A stretch of DNA of 38,086 nucleotides from Psychrobacter sp. 5A.1 (GCF_030407455.1 NZ_JASDDJ010000030.1:1-38086); one strand, 5' to 3'. Counted from the first letter of the stretch, positions 15,695-24,240 are shown. Translations and numbers: made by a program. Notes: generated by a model not told the origin, from the sequence alone.

Positions 15695-16942
15695 ATGACT
15701 ATGACAGCAGTCACCTCTTCTTTAACAGACGATCAGCGTGCAGTTCTGGCGCTGTGGTACGAGGTGAATGCGTCATTATCGGCTTATCATAAACTCATAA
15801 CCTCTTTTGGAAATGCAGAACTTGCTTGGCAAGCTAAGGTAGAAGCATGGCGGCAATTGGGTATTCATCATACTCATCTCAAACGTCATGAACAGCCAGA
15901 GCAAACACAAGCCAATATCGATAAAATTCAGCAAGCATTAATTGATAGCCGCTATGGTTTACTGTTTGCCGATCAGCCTGATTATCCTGCCCAACTCTTA
16001 CAAATCTACGATCCACCGCCATTACTGTTTTATCGTGGTAATAGTGCGCGCCTGTATCAAGCCCAAATCGCTATCGTCGGTAGCCGAAAACCCACGGCAC
16101 ATGCACAAAAAATCACTTTTGATATTGCGCAATATCTAGCGCAAGCAGGTTATATCATTACCAGTGGTCTTGCTATGGGTGTGGATAAGCGTGCGCATCT
16201 GGGTGCACTGGCTCAGACAGATACTGACTATCATGGTCGAACGATTGGAGTGATGGGTACGGGCATTGATGTCAATTATCCCAACCATCATGATCAGTTG
16301 TTCGCTCAAATTATCGATCAAGGTGGTTGTATTATCAGTGAGCTGTTACCGCATACGCAGCCACACAAGCATACTTTTCCGCGCCGCAATCGGCTGGTAG
16401 CTGGATTGAGTCTAGCGACCATTGTGACGGAAGCCACGATTAAAAGTGGCTCGCTTATTACTGCACGTCTCACTTCAGAGCAGGGCAAACAAGTCTTCGC
16501 TATTCCAAGTCATATTGACAATACCAATGCTGAAGGCTGTCATCACTTGATACGTGAAGGCGCCACTTTGATTTATCATCCTCAGCAAGTCTTAGAAGAT
16601 GTCAATGGTCAGTTGACCTATGACCGCCATTCTTATACGCCAGCAGACATACCTCAATCGAATAATAGTCCCTCTCAACAAAATATAGAGGCAGAGAAAG
16701 GCGCGGTAACCACAGATGGCCATGCTACCTCATCACCTTCTAATATTAAATCTCCTGCTAGTGCCATCGTAGTACCTGAGCATTTAACCCCTGTTTATGA
16801 ACAGCTCGACTGGCATGGACAGGATTTAGATGCGCTTATCGTAGCAACTGCGCTTGCACCACCGCAATTGATTGGACAGTTAATGGAGCTTGAGTTATTG
16901 GGGGTCATCAGTGTACAGGGCGGTCGTTATTTACGCGTCTAA
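15695..16942 (+). CDS. dprA: DNA-processing protein DprA (Smf)
   Basis: Loads RecA onto incoming single-stranded DNA during natural transformation. The Rossmann-like DNA-binding core (about residues 110-300) contains IAIVGSRKPT, GYIITSGLAMGVDKRAHLGAL, IGVMGTGIDVNYPNHH, GCIISELLP, FPRRNRLVAGLS and EATIKSGSLITARLTSEQGKQVFAIP. These are all characteristic blocks. A low-complexity linker (about 310-365) leads to a C-terminal winged-helix (DALIVATALAPPQLIGQLMELELLGVI). The N-terminal region (about 1-75) resembles a SAM-like fold. Complete at 415 aa. ATG 15695 or ATG 15701 could serve. Confidence 0.94.
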   Translation: MTMTAVTSSLTDDQRAVLALWYEVNASLSAYHKLITSFGNAELAWQAKVEAWRQLGIHHTHLKRHEQPEQTQANIDKIQQALIDSRYGLLFADQPDYPAQLLQIYDPPPLLFYRGNSARLYQAQIAIVGSRKPTAHAQKITFDIAQYLAQAGYIITSGLAMGVDKRAHLGALAQTDTDYHGRTIGVMGTGIDVNYPNHHDQLFAQIIDQGGCIISELLPHTQPHKHTFPRRNRLVAGLSLATIVTEATIKSGSLITARLTSEQGKQVFAIPSHIDNTNAEGCHHLIREGATLIYHPQQVLEDVNGQLTYDRHSYTPADIPQSNNSPSQQNIEAEKGAVTTDGHATSSPSNIKSPASAIVVPEHLTPVYEQLDWHGQDLDALIVATALAPPQLIGQLMELELLGVISVQGGRYLRV

Positions 16943-17100
16943 TGTTACATTTGCCTACCTTCAAAAGTTTCTATTTTCCAGTCTCTAACTCATTTAACAT
17001 AGGAAAAAATTGGCAGCTTTTGAAATTTGTTGTCTGAGCCAAACTTTCTCCTGTGTTATGATTAGCGCCTAATTTTCTATTATCCTAAACCATTTCAGCC

Positions 17101-17739
17101 ATGAACCATCTCACACCTTTTATCACTGATTCTACTCTACAAGCAGCTCAGAGCCTCAAAGAAGGGCAGTTGCTCGCGTACCCGACTGAAAGCGTTTGGG
17201 GTATTGGCTGCGACCCTTATGATAAAGCAGCCGTTCAGCGCATTTTGGACATCAAACAACGTCCACAAGCCAAAGGCATGATTGTCATTACCGACAGTGT
17301 AGAGCGTTTGGCTCCTTTGCTATCGTCTTTAACGGATGAACAGCGTGACCCTATTTTAAAGAGTTGGCAGACAGATAGTGGCCATAATAACGATGATGGT
17401 TTGCACTATAAGCAAGCACATACTTGGTTATTGCCTATTCCTCAGGCACTGGCTACAGCTATACCCACTTGGATTACTGGCCAGCATCAGACGATAGCAG
17501 TAAGAGTTATTGCTCATCCTATTATTCGTCAGCTGTGCCAACAGATGGTCAGTGAGCAAAACCCATTTGGCTTGCTTGTTTCAACCAGTTGTAACCCGTC
17601 AACGCAATCACCTGCTAAGACTTTCGACGATGCTTATGCGTATTTTGGTGAGCACATCAGCTACTTACAAGCTGATACGCTAGGTTATACTTTGCCTAGT
17701 CAAATTCGCGATGCAACGACAGGCTTAATCATTCGTTAG
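17101..17739 (+). CDS. tsaC: L-threonylcarbamoyladenylate synthase, Sua5/YrdC family (TsaC)
   Basis: Makes threonylcarbamoyl-AMP from threonine, bicarbonate and ATP, the first step of t6A37 tRNA modification. The YrdC fold shows the substrate-binding blocks LLAYPTESVWGIGCDPYD, RILDIKQRPQAKGMIVI and, near the end, NPFGLLVSTSCNPSTQSPAKTF. At 212 aa it is the short TsaC type without the Sua5 C-terminal domain. The segment HTWLLPIPQAL replaces the usual T(W/F)ILP region. dprA-tsaC adjacency is common in gammaproteobacteria. The ATG at 17101 has no evident Shine-Dalgarno. Confidence 0.92.
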   Translation: MNHLTPFITDSTLQAAQSLKEGQLLAYPTESVWGIGCDPYDKAAVQRILDIKQRPQAKGMIVITDSVERLAPLLSSLTDEQRDPILKSWQTDSGHNNDDGLHYKQAHTWLLPIPQALATAIPTWITGQHQTIAVRVIAHPIIRQLCQQMVSEQNPFGLLVSTSCNPSTQSPAKTFDDAYAYFGEHISYLQADTLGYTLPSQIRDATTGLIIR

Positions 17740-17848
17740 ATAGTAGCCGTCATTTAAGCGTAATGAGGCAAGTGACATCATATAAATAATAAGCATTGAT
17801 TCTATATTTCACTATTGACAGAAATAAAAGAATGGCGCAAGATAAGTT

Positions 17849-17890
17849 AAGAAACAGCTCAATCAAGAAACAGCTCAATTAAGAAACAAG
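17849..17890 (+). repeat. 16-bp tandem repeat, 2.6 copies
   Basis: AAGAAACAGCTCAATC (17849-17864) is followed directly by AAGAAACAGCTCAATT (17865-17880) and a partial third copy AAGAAACAAG. It lies 34 bases upstream of the GbsR-type regulator start. Confidence 0.8.
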
Positions 17891-17923
17891 CCATATCGCA
17901 TAAAAAATAAGTGAATAGCCATT

Positions 17924-18442
17924 ATGAAACTAAATCCTGTGACCGAAAAATTTATCTTACATTGGGGTGAGATGGGCTCGCAGTGGGGCGTCAATCGCAC
18001 TATGTCACAGATTCATGCATTGTTATTTATCATTGGTAAGCCGCTAAATGCTGAAGAAATTACCGAAACACTTGGTGTTGCTCGCTCTAACGTCTCAAAC
18101 AGTATCAAAGAGTTGCAGCATTGGGGCTTGGTACAAAAAGTCTCCATATTGGGTGATCGTCGCGATCATTTCACGACCAATACCGACGTTTGGGAGTTAG
18201 CACGTATCATTGTGGTTGAACGACAAAAGCGCGAGCTAGAGCCTACGGTGCAATTCTTACAAGAGCTGATGGACAGTCCTGAATTCGAACACGAAAACAG
18301 CGACGTAAAGGCACGCATCCGTGACACCCAAGAGTTCGTTAGTACGCTCACCACTTGGTCTGCTGAGATGCTCAAGCTACCTACCAGTATTCTCAAAAAA
18401 GTCCTTAAACTGGGTGCGAGTATCAAAAAAATCCTACGTTGA
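17924..18442 (+). CDS. GbsR/MarR-type winged-helix transcriptional regulator
   Basis: DNA-binding regulator of 172 aa. The N-terminal winged helix-turn-helix (about residues 20-85) contains QIHALLFIIGKPLNAEEITETLGVARSNVSNSIKELQHWGLVQKV, with recognition helix near SNVSNSIKEL and a wing in LGDRRDHFTT. The C-terminal helices (VVERQKRELEPTVQFLQELMD) would dimerise. This pattern fits the GbsR group within the MarR superfamily. In genomes where I know such genes next to desaturases, a link to membrane or stress functions is assumed. Here the nearest downstream gene is a fatty acid desaturase 145 bases away, so control of the desaturase region is a reasonable guess. The inducer is unknown. Confidence 0.82.
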   Translation: MKLNPVTEKFILHWGEMGSQWGVNRTMSQIHALLFIIGKPLNAEEITETLGVARSNVSNSIKELQHWGLVQKVSILGDRRDHFTTNTDVWELARIIVVERQKRELEPTVQFLQELMDSPEFEHENSDVKARIRDTQEFVSTLTTWSAEMLKLPTSILKKVLKLGASIKKILR

Positions 18443-18587
18443 TAGTGATATGTGTTATCTAAAATAAAAAATTTGAGTAACCATTTCTGTTTAAACAGAA
18501 ACTTATGTAATAAGTATAAAGAATAACTAAGTTTGAGTAATACGAGTTTCGGTAAAAATAGCAGCAAGAAACAGCAACGACAAATGG

Positions 18588-19550
18588 ATGTGCAAAATGA
18601 ATGCAAACAAAATACACGCTGGTAAAGAGAAGACCATTAAAAGAGCGATTGCTTCAGTCGAGTGGCAGGATTTGCGCCAACTAACGCGCGCTCAAATTTC
18701 TTATAACCTCATTTTGCCTTATCCATTTTTATTGCTGTCTTGGTGGTTCGCCAGTCAGTCTTTGTATGTGTTGGCCTGTAGCGCTTCTTATTTATTCTTT
18801 GCTGCCGCTTTTCGCCAAGCGCACGACGGTTATCACCATAGCTTGGGCGTGAGCAAGCGTACCGTTACCGGCATACTATTATTGCTCAGCGTACTATTAA
18901 TGACCAGTTTGCATAGTATCCGAGCCACCCACATGGAACATCACCGCAATCCATTGGGTGACAGTGATATCGAAGGCCGTTTGGCAAAAGGTTCATGGTG
19001 GCAAGCGCTGCTTGGCGGGATAACGTATCGATTGGATATTTATCGCCAAGGACTGCTTCTTAGCAGCCGTCGTAACCAACGTATTGCTTGGTTAGAGTTT
19101 GGCTTGATTTTCCTTGTTATTATCACTGCGCTGGTACTGACTGTGCTTCCTGTGGCTGTTCCTGCTATTGCAATGTTGGCGCAAGTGTTGATATATCACC
19201 TACTGACGATGATGTTGGCCAATGCCAGTGTCGGCATTATCGCCGTGTGGGGCGTGCATCATGATTGTGATGAGACAATCGCCCGAACTGAGCGCAATCC
19301 TTTGGTCAACTTGCTGACTTTTAATTTGCTTTATCACGTAGAGCATCATCTATTCCCTGCTGTGCCATCCAACCATTTACCTGAGCTTGCTAAGCGTGTA
19401 GATGCCGCAGCGCCACATCTGACTAAGGCACATGTATTACCAAATATGACGACTGTGATGGAATTTATAAATCATTATGCGAGTAAGTTAAAAGATAAAG
19501 ATCAAAATAATAATGATAGTGAATGTCCTATTCGTAAGCGTTTTGCTTAG
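18588..19550 (+). CDS. Membrane fatty acid desaturase-like di-iron protein (first copy)
   Basis: Integral-membrane di-iron oxygenase/desaturase. Three histidine clusters are seen: HDGYHH (about residues 81-86), HMEHHRN (about 112-118) and HVEHHLFP (about 253-260). An additional HHDCDE lies just before the third. Hydrophobic segments at about 39-70, 96-110 and 175-225 give the usual hairpin topology. The substrate (acyl lipid, carotenoid or other) cannot be assigned. It is a clear paralogue of the gene at 22908: both begin with ASVEWQDLRQL / ASIEWQDLRQL and share LLSWW, LLTFNLLYH(V/I)EHHLFPAVP and LDAAAP-type endings. The start may be ATG 18588 or ATG 18597; neither has a strong ribosome binding site. 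Confidence 0.85.
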   Translation: MCKMNANKIHAGKEKTIKRAIASVEWQDLRQLTRAQISYNLILPYPFLLLSWWFASQSLYVLACSASYLFFAAAFRQAHDGYHHSLGVSKRTVTGILLLLSVLLMTSLHSIRATHMEHHRNPLGDSDIEGRLAKGSWWQALLGGITYRLDIYRQGLLLSSRRNQRIAWLEFGLIFLVIITALVLTVLPVAVPAIAMLAQVLIYHLLTMMLANASVGIIAVWGVHHDCDETIARTERNPLVNLLTFNLLYHVEHHLFPAVPSNHLPELAKRVDAAAPHLTKAHVLPNMTTVMEFINHYASKLKDKDQNNNDSECPIRKRFA

Positions 19551-19656
19551 TAGAATGGGCAGGTATGTCAGCATTACCTACGTTAGAAGAAAATGTTGAA
19601 TGCTTGAGCTAATCGACTGAAAAAATAGCTAAAAAACTGTCTCTAAGGATATCGTC

Positions 19657-20118
19657 ATGGGTTCAGATTCTAACAAAGGTCATGAAAATTATTCAAAAGC
19701 AAATATCATAGCATCCTATTTATTTTTTGGTGGAGCTATTGGTGGCAGCTTAATAGGATTAATAATAGCTATATTTGTGGTTTCAGAAGCTATCTTGCAA
19801 AATGATGTCTGGCAGAATATCGGTAGGTCAATAGTGCTAGCTATATTAGCAGTACCCATCTGTGCATTCTTTGGTTTCATGATAGGTCTGATTCCTGCAA
19901 CACTGACTGGTTGTTTAGTCGCGAGTTTGAAACTATACCGCAATCATAAAGGTTTATCGTATTCAGCTATCATCGGTACAATATCGACGGTTATCTGTAC
20001 TTTTCTACTCATGGTTTTTAACGATATCCCTTTTTCATTTGCTGCTTGTATCTTTGCTACCTTGATTGGAAGTTCTAGTGGATATTTCACAGGGTTATTT
20101 GTCTTACCAAAGGCATGA
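19657..20118 (+). CDS. Small four-helix membrane protein, family member 1
   Basis: Hypothetical inner-membrane protein of 153 aa with four predicted transmembrane helices. It is recognisable as a family with the genes at 20231, 21781 and 22331. All have an early glycine-rich helix (here GGAIGGSLIGLII), a central motif FFGFMIGLIPATLTG ending the second helix, and a last helix ending in a short LPK tail (GLFVLPKA). No catalytic motif is visible and I do not recognise a named domain. AAGGA lies eight bases before the ATG. It lies 106 bases after the first desaturase. Confidence 0.7.
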   Translation: MGSDSNKGHENYSKANIIASYLFFGGAIGGSLIGLIIAIFVVSEAILQNDVWQNIGRSIVLAILAVPICAFFGFMIGLIPATLTGCLVASLKLYRNHKGLSYSAIIGTISTVICTFLLMVFNDIPFSFAACIFATLIGSSSGYFTGLFVLPKA

Positions 20119-20230
20119 TTCACAAAGATAAGTTACATAATTAATCATCAATTCTCCACAGTAATTTCATGGGCTTTGCCAACGCCGTATTTATACTAAA
20201 TTAACGACGAATGTTAATAGGATAAATAGC

Positions 20231-20731
20231 ATGAAAAAGAATAATGAGTTAGATGCGTACCCTTATCTACAAGTGGTTGTTCTGTTTGCAGGGGTTGGTA
20301 GCTTGGTGGGTGGGCTGGTAGCGCAGCTGTTCTTGTTATTCATATTTAGGGATGCTGATTTTGCTCAAATTGGTTATCAGCCATTACTATACGTCGGATT
20401 ACTTGGTTTTATCCCTGCTTTATTAACGGGCATGATCGTCGCTAGTCAACATATATGGCGCGGTGATCATAAGAGTCTACGCACGACATTTTTGGTTGGG
20501 TTCGCAACATCCGCATGTTATATGGGTACAATCGTCTTATATTTAGGCATAAACTCATTGATAGAAATTGGCGTTCTATTCGCATTTATGATTGCCATAG
20601 GATTGTTTGGTGCGATCAATTCAGCGATCGCTAGCTGCATTGCTTTACCAAAAGTATGTAAAAGTCGTTTTGATATAAAAGCTAAAAAAGAAGACGATAA
20701 CTATAACGGATTACGTTTTACTGAAAAATAA
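20231..20731 (+). CDS. Small four-helix membrane protein, family member 2
   Basis: Hypothetical membrane protein of 166 aa. It shares the family pattern: a glycine-rich first helix (GVGSLVGGLVAQLFLLFIF), central GLLGFIPALLTGMIVAS, two further helices and IALPK. It differs by a charged C-terminal tail of about 25 residues (KSRFDIKAKKEDDNYNG). The sequence is much diverged from member 1 despite the same plan. It is 19 bases upstream of the epimerase gene and probably co-transcribed with it. Function unknown. Confidence 0.7.
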   Translation: MKKNNELDAYPYLQVVVLFAGVGSLVGGLVAQLFLLFIFRDADFAQIGYQPLLYVGLLGFIPALLTGMIVASQHIWRGDHKSLRTTFLVGFATSACYMGTIVLYLGINSLIEIGVLFAFMIAIGLFGAINSAIASCIALPKVCKSRFDIKAKKEDDNYNGLRFTEK

Positions 20732-20750
20732 TACACATCGGGAGTAGAGC

Positions 20751-21722
20751 ATGAATATTCTAATCAGTGGCGGTTCAGGGTTTTTGGGTAGTGCGTTCAG
20801 TGAAGAGATTCAGAAGCGTTATCAACAGGCTGATAGAGACCTACATGTTACTTGGCTGACACGTGATGATAGCCAAGCACATCCCAGTAATATTGAAATG
20901 ATGACTTATGACGAGCTATCAAAAACAGAAAATACTTTTGATGTTATTTTAAACCTAGCAGGCGCAGGTATTGCCGACTCGCGTTGGAGTGATGAGCGCA
21001 AAGAGCAACTGCTTGCCAGTCGTATTAAACCGACCGAATCCATACTGGCATTTATCGCCCGCACCAGTATCAAACCTAAGCTATTAGTTAGTGGCTCAGC
21101 GATTGGTTGGTATGGTACACAAGGTGATAAACCATTGACTGAAAGCAATGGTTTTGAGACCGATTTTTCACATCAATTATGTGAGCAATGGGAACAGCTG
21201 GCTTTGACAGCAACGGAATATGGCTTACCTGTGGCTATCGTGCGAACCGGTGTGGTGATTCATCCTGAGGGCGGAATGGTCGGCAAGCTTTTGACTCCAT
21301 TCAAAATGGGTGTCGGTGGTCAGTTGGGTAATGGTCAGCAGATCATGAGTTGGATCAGCCGTGAGGATTGGGTAGGCGCAGCGCTATTTATCATTGAGCG
21401 GCATCTTGCTGGTAAGCACGTTAGTGATGCTGACATTACACATGATAATGCATTGCAGACTACCAATGATACACCAGCGTTTGTGTATAACCTAACGTCA
21501 CCAAACCCAGTAAACAATCATACTTTTACTAAAACACTTGGGGCTTGGTTACATCGTCCAACCTTTTTCACCTTACCGAATTTTTTACTCAAACTGATGT
21601 TTGGTGAGATGTCGACTTTATTAATTGATGGTCAAAAAGTATTACCACAAGCTTTACAGGACGCCGGTTATGAGTTCCAGCAGCCAACGCTCAAGCAAGC
21701 GTTAGCAGGGCAGAAGCTTTGA
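20751..21722 (+). CDS. NAD-dependent epimerase/dehydratase family protein, TIGR01777 (YfcH-like)
   Basis: Extended SDR-type Rossmann protein of 323 aa. The nucleotide-binding motif is at the N-terminus (ILISGGSGFLGSAF). Family features are VILNLAGAGIADSRWSDERKEQLLASRI, KLLVSGSAIGWYGTQGD, WEQLALTATEYGLPVAIVRTGVVI and MSWISREDWVGAALFIIE, with a C-terminal DUF1731-like end (LIDGQKVLPQALQDAGYEFQQPTLKQAL). These match the YfcH/SDR39U1 group, whose substrate is not known to me. GGGAG precedes the ATG. It is embedded among the small membrane protein paralogues. Confidence 0.92.
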   Translation: MNILISGGSGFLGSAFSEEIQKRYQQADRDLHVTWLTRDDSQAHPSNIEMMTYDELSKTENTFDVILNLAGAGIADSRWSDERKEQLLASRIKPTESILAFIARTSIKPKLLVSGSAIGWYGTQGDKPLTESNGFETDFSHQLCEQWEQLALTATEYGLPVAIVRTGVVIHPEGGMVGKLLTPFKMGVGGQLGNGQQIMSWISREDWVGAALFIIERHLAGKHVSDADITHDNALQTTNDTPAFVYNLTSPNPVNNHTFTKTLGAWLHRPTFFTLPNFLLKLMFGEMSTLLIDGQKVLPQALQDAGYEFQQPTLKQALAGQKL

Positions 21723-21735
21723 ATAGCTTAGGGTA

Positions 21736-21751
21736 GATTTCATGTGAAACA
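21736..21751. promoter_or_regulatory. parS-like sequence before membrane protein 3
   Basis: GATTTCATGTGAAACA has 13 of 16 matches to parS (either strand). It lies 30 bases upstream of the ATG at 21781. It could equally be an operator shared with the similar site at 22300. Confidence 0.3.
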
Positions 21752-21780
21752 TTTTTTTAGGTTCCTTAGTAGAAAATATC

Positions 21781-22254
21781 ATGACAAGTCTAACGAACGG
21801 GATTAAAGAATCATCTTATCCATTTAATCGAGTGGGATGGGGCTATAGCCTACTAGGTGGCAGCACTGGTGGTCTAATGGTTGGTATGTTATTTATATTT
21901 GATTATCAAGGAATAGAGTTACTATTAATATTTATTGTTTCATCGATAGTACTTGGTGCTGTGTTTGGTCTAATACCTTCTATAATTACAGGAGTTTGGA
22001 TAGTCAAAAATGAAATGAAAATACAAGGTGCTGAAAATTACTGTAAGTTATTTTTAATGGGCTTCTTAGTCAGTTCCACTTACGCTGTATCAGTTGTGCT
22101 GCTTAATTACTATATATTCGAATGGTTTCTGATGGACAGTTTTTCTTTACAGCTATTCTCATTCACAGGAGGAATGGGTCTACTGGGAGGATTGAGTAGT
22201 ATGATTTTAGGTAAATTGCTACTACCGAAAGAAAAGACATTGCAAAAATCCTGA
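21781..22254 (+). CDS. Small four-helix membrane protein, family member 3
   Basis: Hypothetical 157-aa membrane protein. It shares the plan of its neighbours: GYSLLGGSTGGLMVGMLFIF, then VLGAVFGLIPSIITGVWIV, then two hydrophobic segments and a LLLPK end. Its codon usage is visibly more AT-rich than the housekeeping genes, and no strong ribosome binding site precedes the ATG. Function unknown. Confidence 0.68.
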   Translation: MTSLTNGIKESSYPFNRVGWGYSLLGGSTGGLMVGMLFIFDYQGIELLLIFIVSSIVLGAVFGLIPSIITGVWIVKNEMKIQGAENYCKLFLMGFLVSSTYAVSVVLLNYYIFEWFLMDSFSLQLFSFTGGMGLLGGLSSMILGKLLLPKEKTLQKS

Positions 22255-22299
22255 TAATTTTTAGATAAATATAGATTCTAAGTTGAAAAATACCTAATA

Positions 22300-22315
22300 A
22301 GTTTCATGTGAAACA
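22300..22315. promoter_or_regulatory. parS-like palindrome before membrane protein 4
   Basis: AGTTTCATGTGAAACA contains GTTTCATGTGAAAC, the exact reverse complement of the two 14-mers at 5712 and 5739. It lies 15 bases before the ATG at 22331, with 14 of 16 matches to parS. Confidence 0.4.
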
Positions 22316-22330
22316 ATAGTAGAGGTGTTT

Positions 22331-22792
22331 ATGAGTGACATTGAGAGCAGCGCTACAGTTACTGTACCTAGCTCTAGCTATCCGAAGGGTAATGTAATAG
22401 GGCTATATGGGTTGTTAGGTGGTGCGATAGGCGGCTTGATTATTCCCTTATGTATTAGTGTGTTGTCTGTGATTGAAGGAAGCGCTTCTATACAAGATGT
22501 TCCAGATTTTATTAAAATGCTAGCAGCTGGTGCAGTTTTTGGTTTTTTTCTGGGTCTATTGCCTGCATTATTAACTGGCTATAGTGCATACAGATTTAAA
22601 ATCTATTTTGATTCAGCTAAAAAAATATTACCTCTGTTTGCTATAGGTTTGTTTAGTACCTTTATATTTTCAGTTTGGATAATGCCACACGAGACTGTTT
22701 CAGAAAAAATCATATCTGCTTTGCTCATTAGTTTGATAGGTGGCGCAAGTGCCATAATCACGGGTCTGATCGCATTACCTAAACATAAATAA
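22331..22792 (+). CDS. Small four-helix membrane protein, family member 4
   Basis: Hypothetical membrane protein of 153 aa, most like member 1 in layout. It has a polar N-terminus (MSDIESSATVTVPSSSYPKGN), GLLGGAIGGLIIPLCISVL, AVFGFFLGLLPALLTGYSAYRF and a last helix ending GLIALPKHK. ATG 22331 is chosen because AGAGG lies five bases upstream; a GTG at 22325 would remove this spacing. Function unknown. Confidence 0.7.
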   Translation: MSDIESSATVTVPSSSYPKGNVIGLYGLLGGAIGGLIIPLCISVLSVIEGSASIQDVPDFIKMLAAGAVFGFFLGLLPALLTGYSAYRFKIYFDSAKKILPLFAIGLFSTFIFSVWIMPHETVSEKIISALLISLIGGASAIITGLIALPKHK

Positions 22793-22907
22793 AATTTGCC
22801 TATTAATTTCACTTTTGACAGAAATAAAATAAATAAGACAAAGTAATTAAATTAAGTGGTTGCGCTAGTAAGACAGCTACTGCTTATCACTAAGTAAGGA
22901 GAACATC

Positions 22908-23777
22908 ATGCGTCATCCTTCGTTAGCCAGTATTGAATGGCAAGATTTGCGTCAGCTTAGTCTGAGCGAGACTGTTTATAATATTTTTTTATCGTTACCT
23001 TTTTTATTGCTGTCATGGTGGAGCGCGTGGCAAGGGTGGTGGTTACTTGCGCTTGTGGCGACTTTTTTCTTTTTCACTGCTGCGCTCAGACAAGCGCATG
23101 ATTGTTATCACCGAACATTGGGAGTAGGGAGGCTTGCCACTGAGCTCATGCTGTTTTTTCTCAGTATCACGATGCTCTGTAGCACACACGCTATTCGGCA
23201 CACACATCTTAATCATCATCGAGATCCGCTTGGCGATAGCGATGTCGAGGGCAACTGGGCACGCTTGCCGTGGTATCAGGCAATATTGGGAGGCGGGATT
23301 TTTTCGATTGCGATTCAGTGGTTTGGCCTGACGCATGGTAGCCGTCGCAATCGTATTCTGGTTGCCTTTGATATGTTGCTCATTTTCGCAGTGATTGCCG
23401 CTGCTTTTATCACGATGCACCCAGTTTTGATCTATCACGTAGTGGTGATGATATTGGCCAATACGATGGTGGGGTTCTTTGCGGTATGGAGTGTACATCA
23501 TGGTTGTGATGACGTGGTATATGCCCGTAGTGAGCGCCATCCGCTGATTAATCTACTGACTTTTAACTTGCTGTATCACATCGAGCACCATCTCTTCCCA
23601 GCAGTGCCGACTAATCACTTACCAGTACTAGCTAAGCGCTTAGATGCTGCTGCACCGCAGTGGACGCAGCAGCCCGTCATTCCTTTTTTAGCGCCAGTCA
23701 ATAAGTACCAAGCAGTACACATGACCGAAAAATCTAATAGTCTTAATACTGAGGTATCACTCATAAAGGAGTCGTAA
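22908..23777 (+). CDS. Membrane fatty acid desaturase-like di-iron protein (second copy)
   Basis: Paralogue of the protein at 18588, 289 aa. Histidine clusters are HDCYHR (about residues 63-68), HLNHHRD (about 94-100) and HIEHHLFP (about 225-232), with HHGCDD before the last one. Its first cluster has R in place of the final H of the first copy (HDGYHH). The N-terminus is shorter by about 15 residues, and it has a different C-terminal tail (HMTEKSNSLNTEVSLIKES). AAGGAG sits eight bases before the ATG. The stop codon is one base from the DCC gene, so translation is probably coupled. Substrate unknown. Confidence 0.86.
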   Translation: MRHPSLASIEWQDLRQLSLSETVYNIFLSLPFLLLSWWSAWQGWWLLALVATFFFFTAALRQAHDCYHRTLGVGRLATELMLFFLSITMLCSTHAIRHTHLNHHRDPLGDSDVEGNWARLPWYQAILGGGIFSIAIQWFGLTHGSRRNRILVAFDMLLIFAVIAAAFITMHPVLIYHVVVMILANTMVGFFAVWSVHHGCDDVVYARSERHPLINLLTFNLLYHIEHHLFPAVPTNHLPVLAKRLDAAAPQWTQQPVIPFLAPVNKYQAVHMTEKSNSLNTEVSLIKES

Positions 23778-23778
23778 C

Positions 23779-24240
23779 ATGATTATCCAAAACCATATCA
23801 ACAGTTACAGAGAGCAAGCGAATTTATCTATTACCATGTACTACGACGATGCGTGCGTGATATGCAGTACCGAGGCGCATAACATGAAAAAACGTCAACC
23901 AGAGAAAATATGCTTAGTTCCTGTAGAGGAGGGGCTAGATGAGCTGGCGGTCGCAGGATTTAGCCGTGAGGATGCGATGACGTATATGTGTATGAAAGAC
24001 AGCTACGGCAATTGGTACACACACATGGATGCCGTACGGCTGCTCTACAAGACGGGCGGTGTTAAATGGTCACCGTTGTTGTTTTTGCCAGGGATCAAAC
24101 AACTGGGTAACTTTACTTATCCGTATGTCGCTCGCAATCGCTATCGAATTCCAAACTGGGTGACCAAGCTGGTCTATGGCACAGCAGTCCTGCAAGCGTG
24201 CGAAAATGGTGTTTGCAAAATAGCACCAGATAAACGTTAA
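23779..24240 (+). CDS. DCC-family thiol protein (DUF393)
   Basis: Small protein of 153 aa of the thiol-disulfide oxidoreductase DCC family. The near N-terminal signature is YYDDACVICSTEAHNMKK, a variant of the usual YDGDCPLC. The middle part (MDAVRLLYKTGG) and PYVARNRYRIP are also typical. An additional Cys pair occurs near the C-terminus (ACENGVCKI). AAAGGAG overlaps the end of the upstream desaturase gene. DCC proteins often neighbour membrane desaturases or lipid enzymes, but their exact role is not established. Electron supply or redox maintenance for the desaturase is a guess. Confidence 0.85.
   Translation: MIIQNHINSYREQANLSITMYYDDACVICSTEAHNMKKRQPEKICLVPVEEGLDELAVAGFSREDAMTYMCMKDSYGNWYTHMDAVRLLYKTGGVKWSPLLFLPGIKQLGNFTYPYVARNRYRIPNWVTKLVYGTAVLQACENGVCKIAPDKR

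Noticed and set aside
17849..17890. CRISPR array
   Set aside because: The repeats are direct tandem copies with no spacers, and no cas genes occur in the window.
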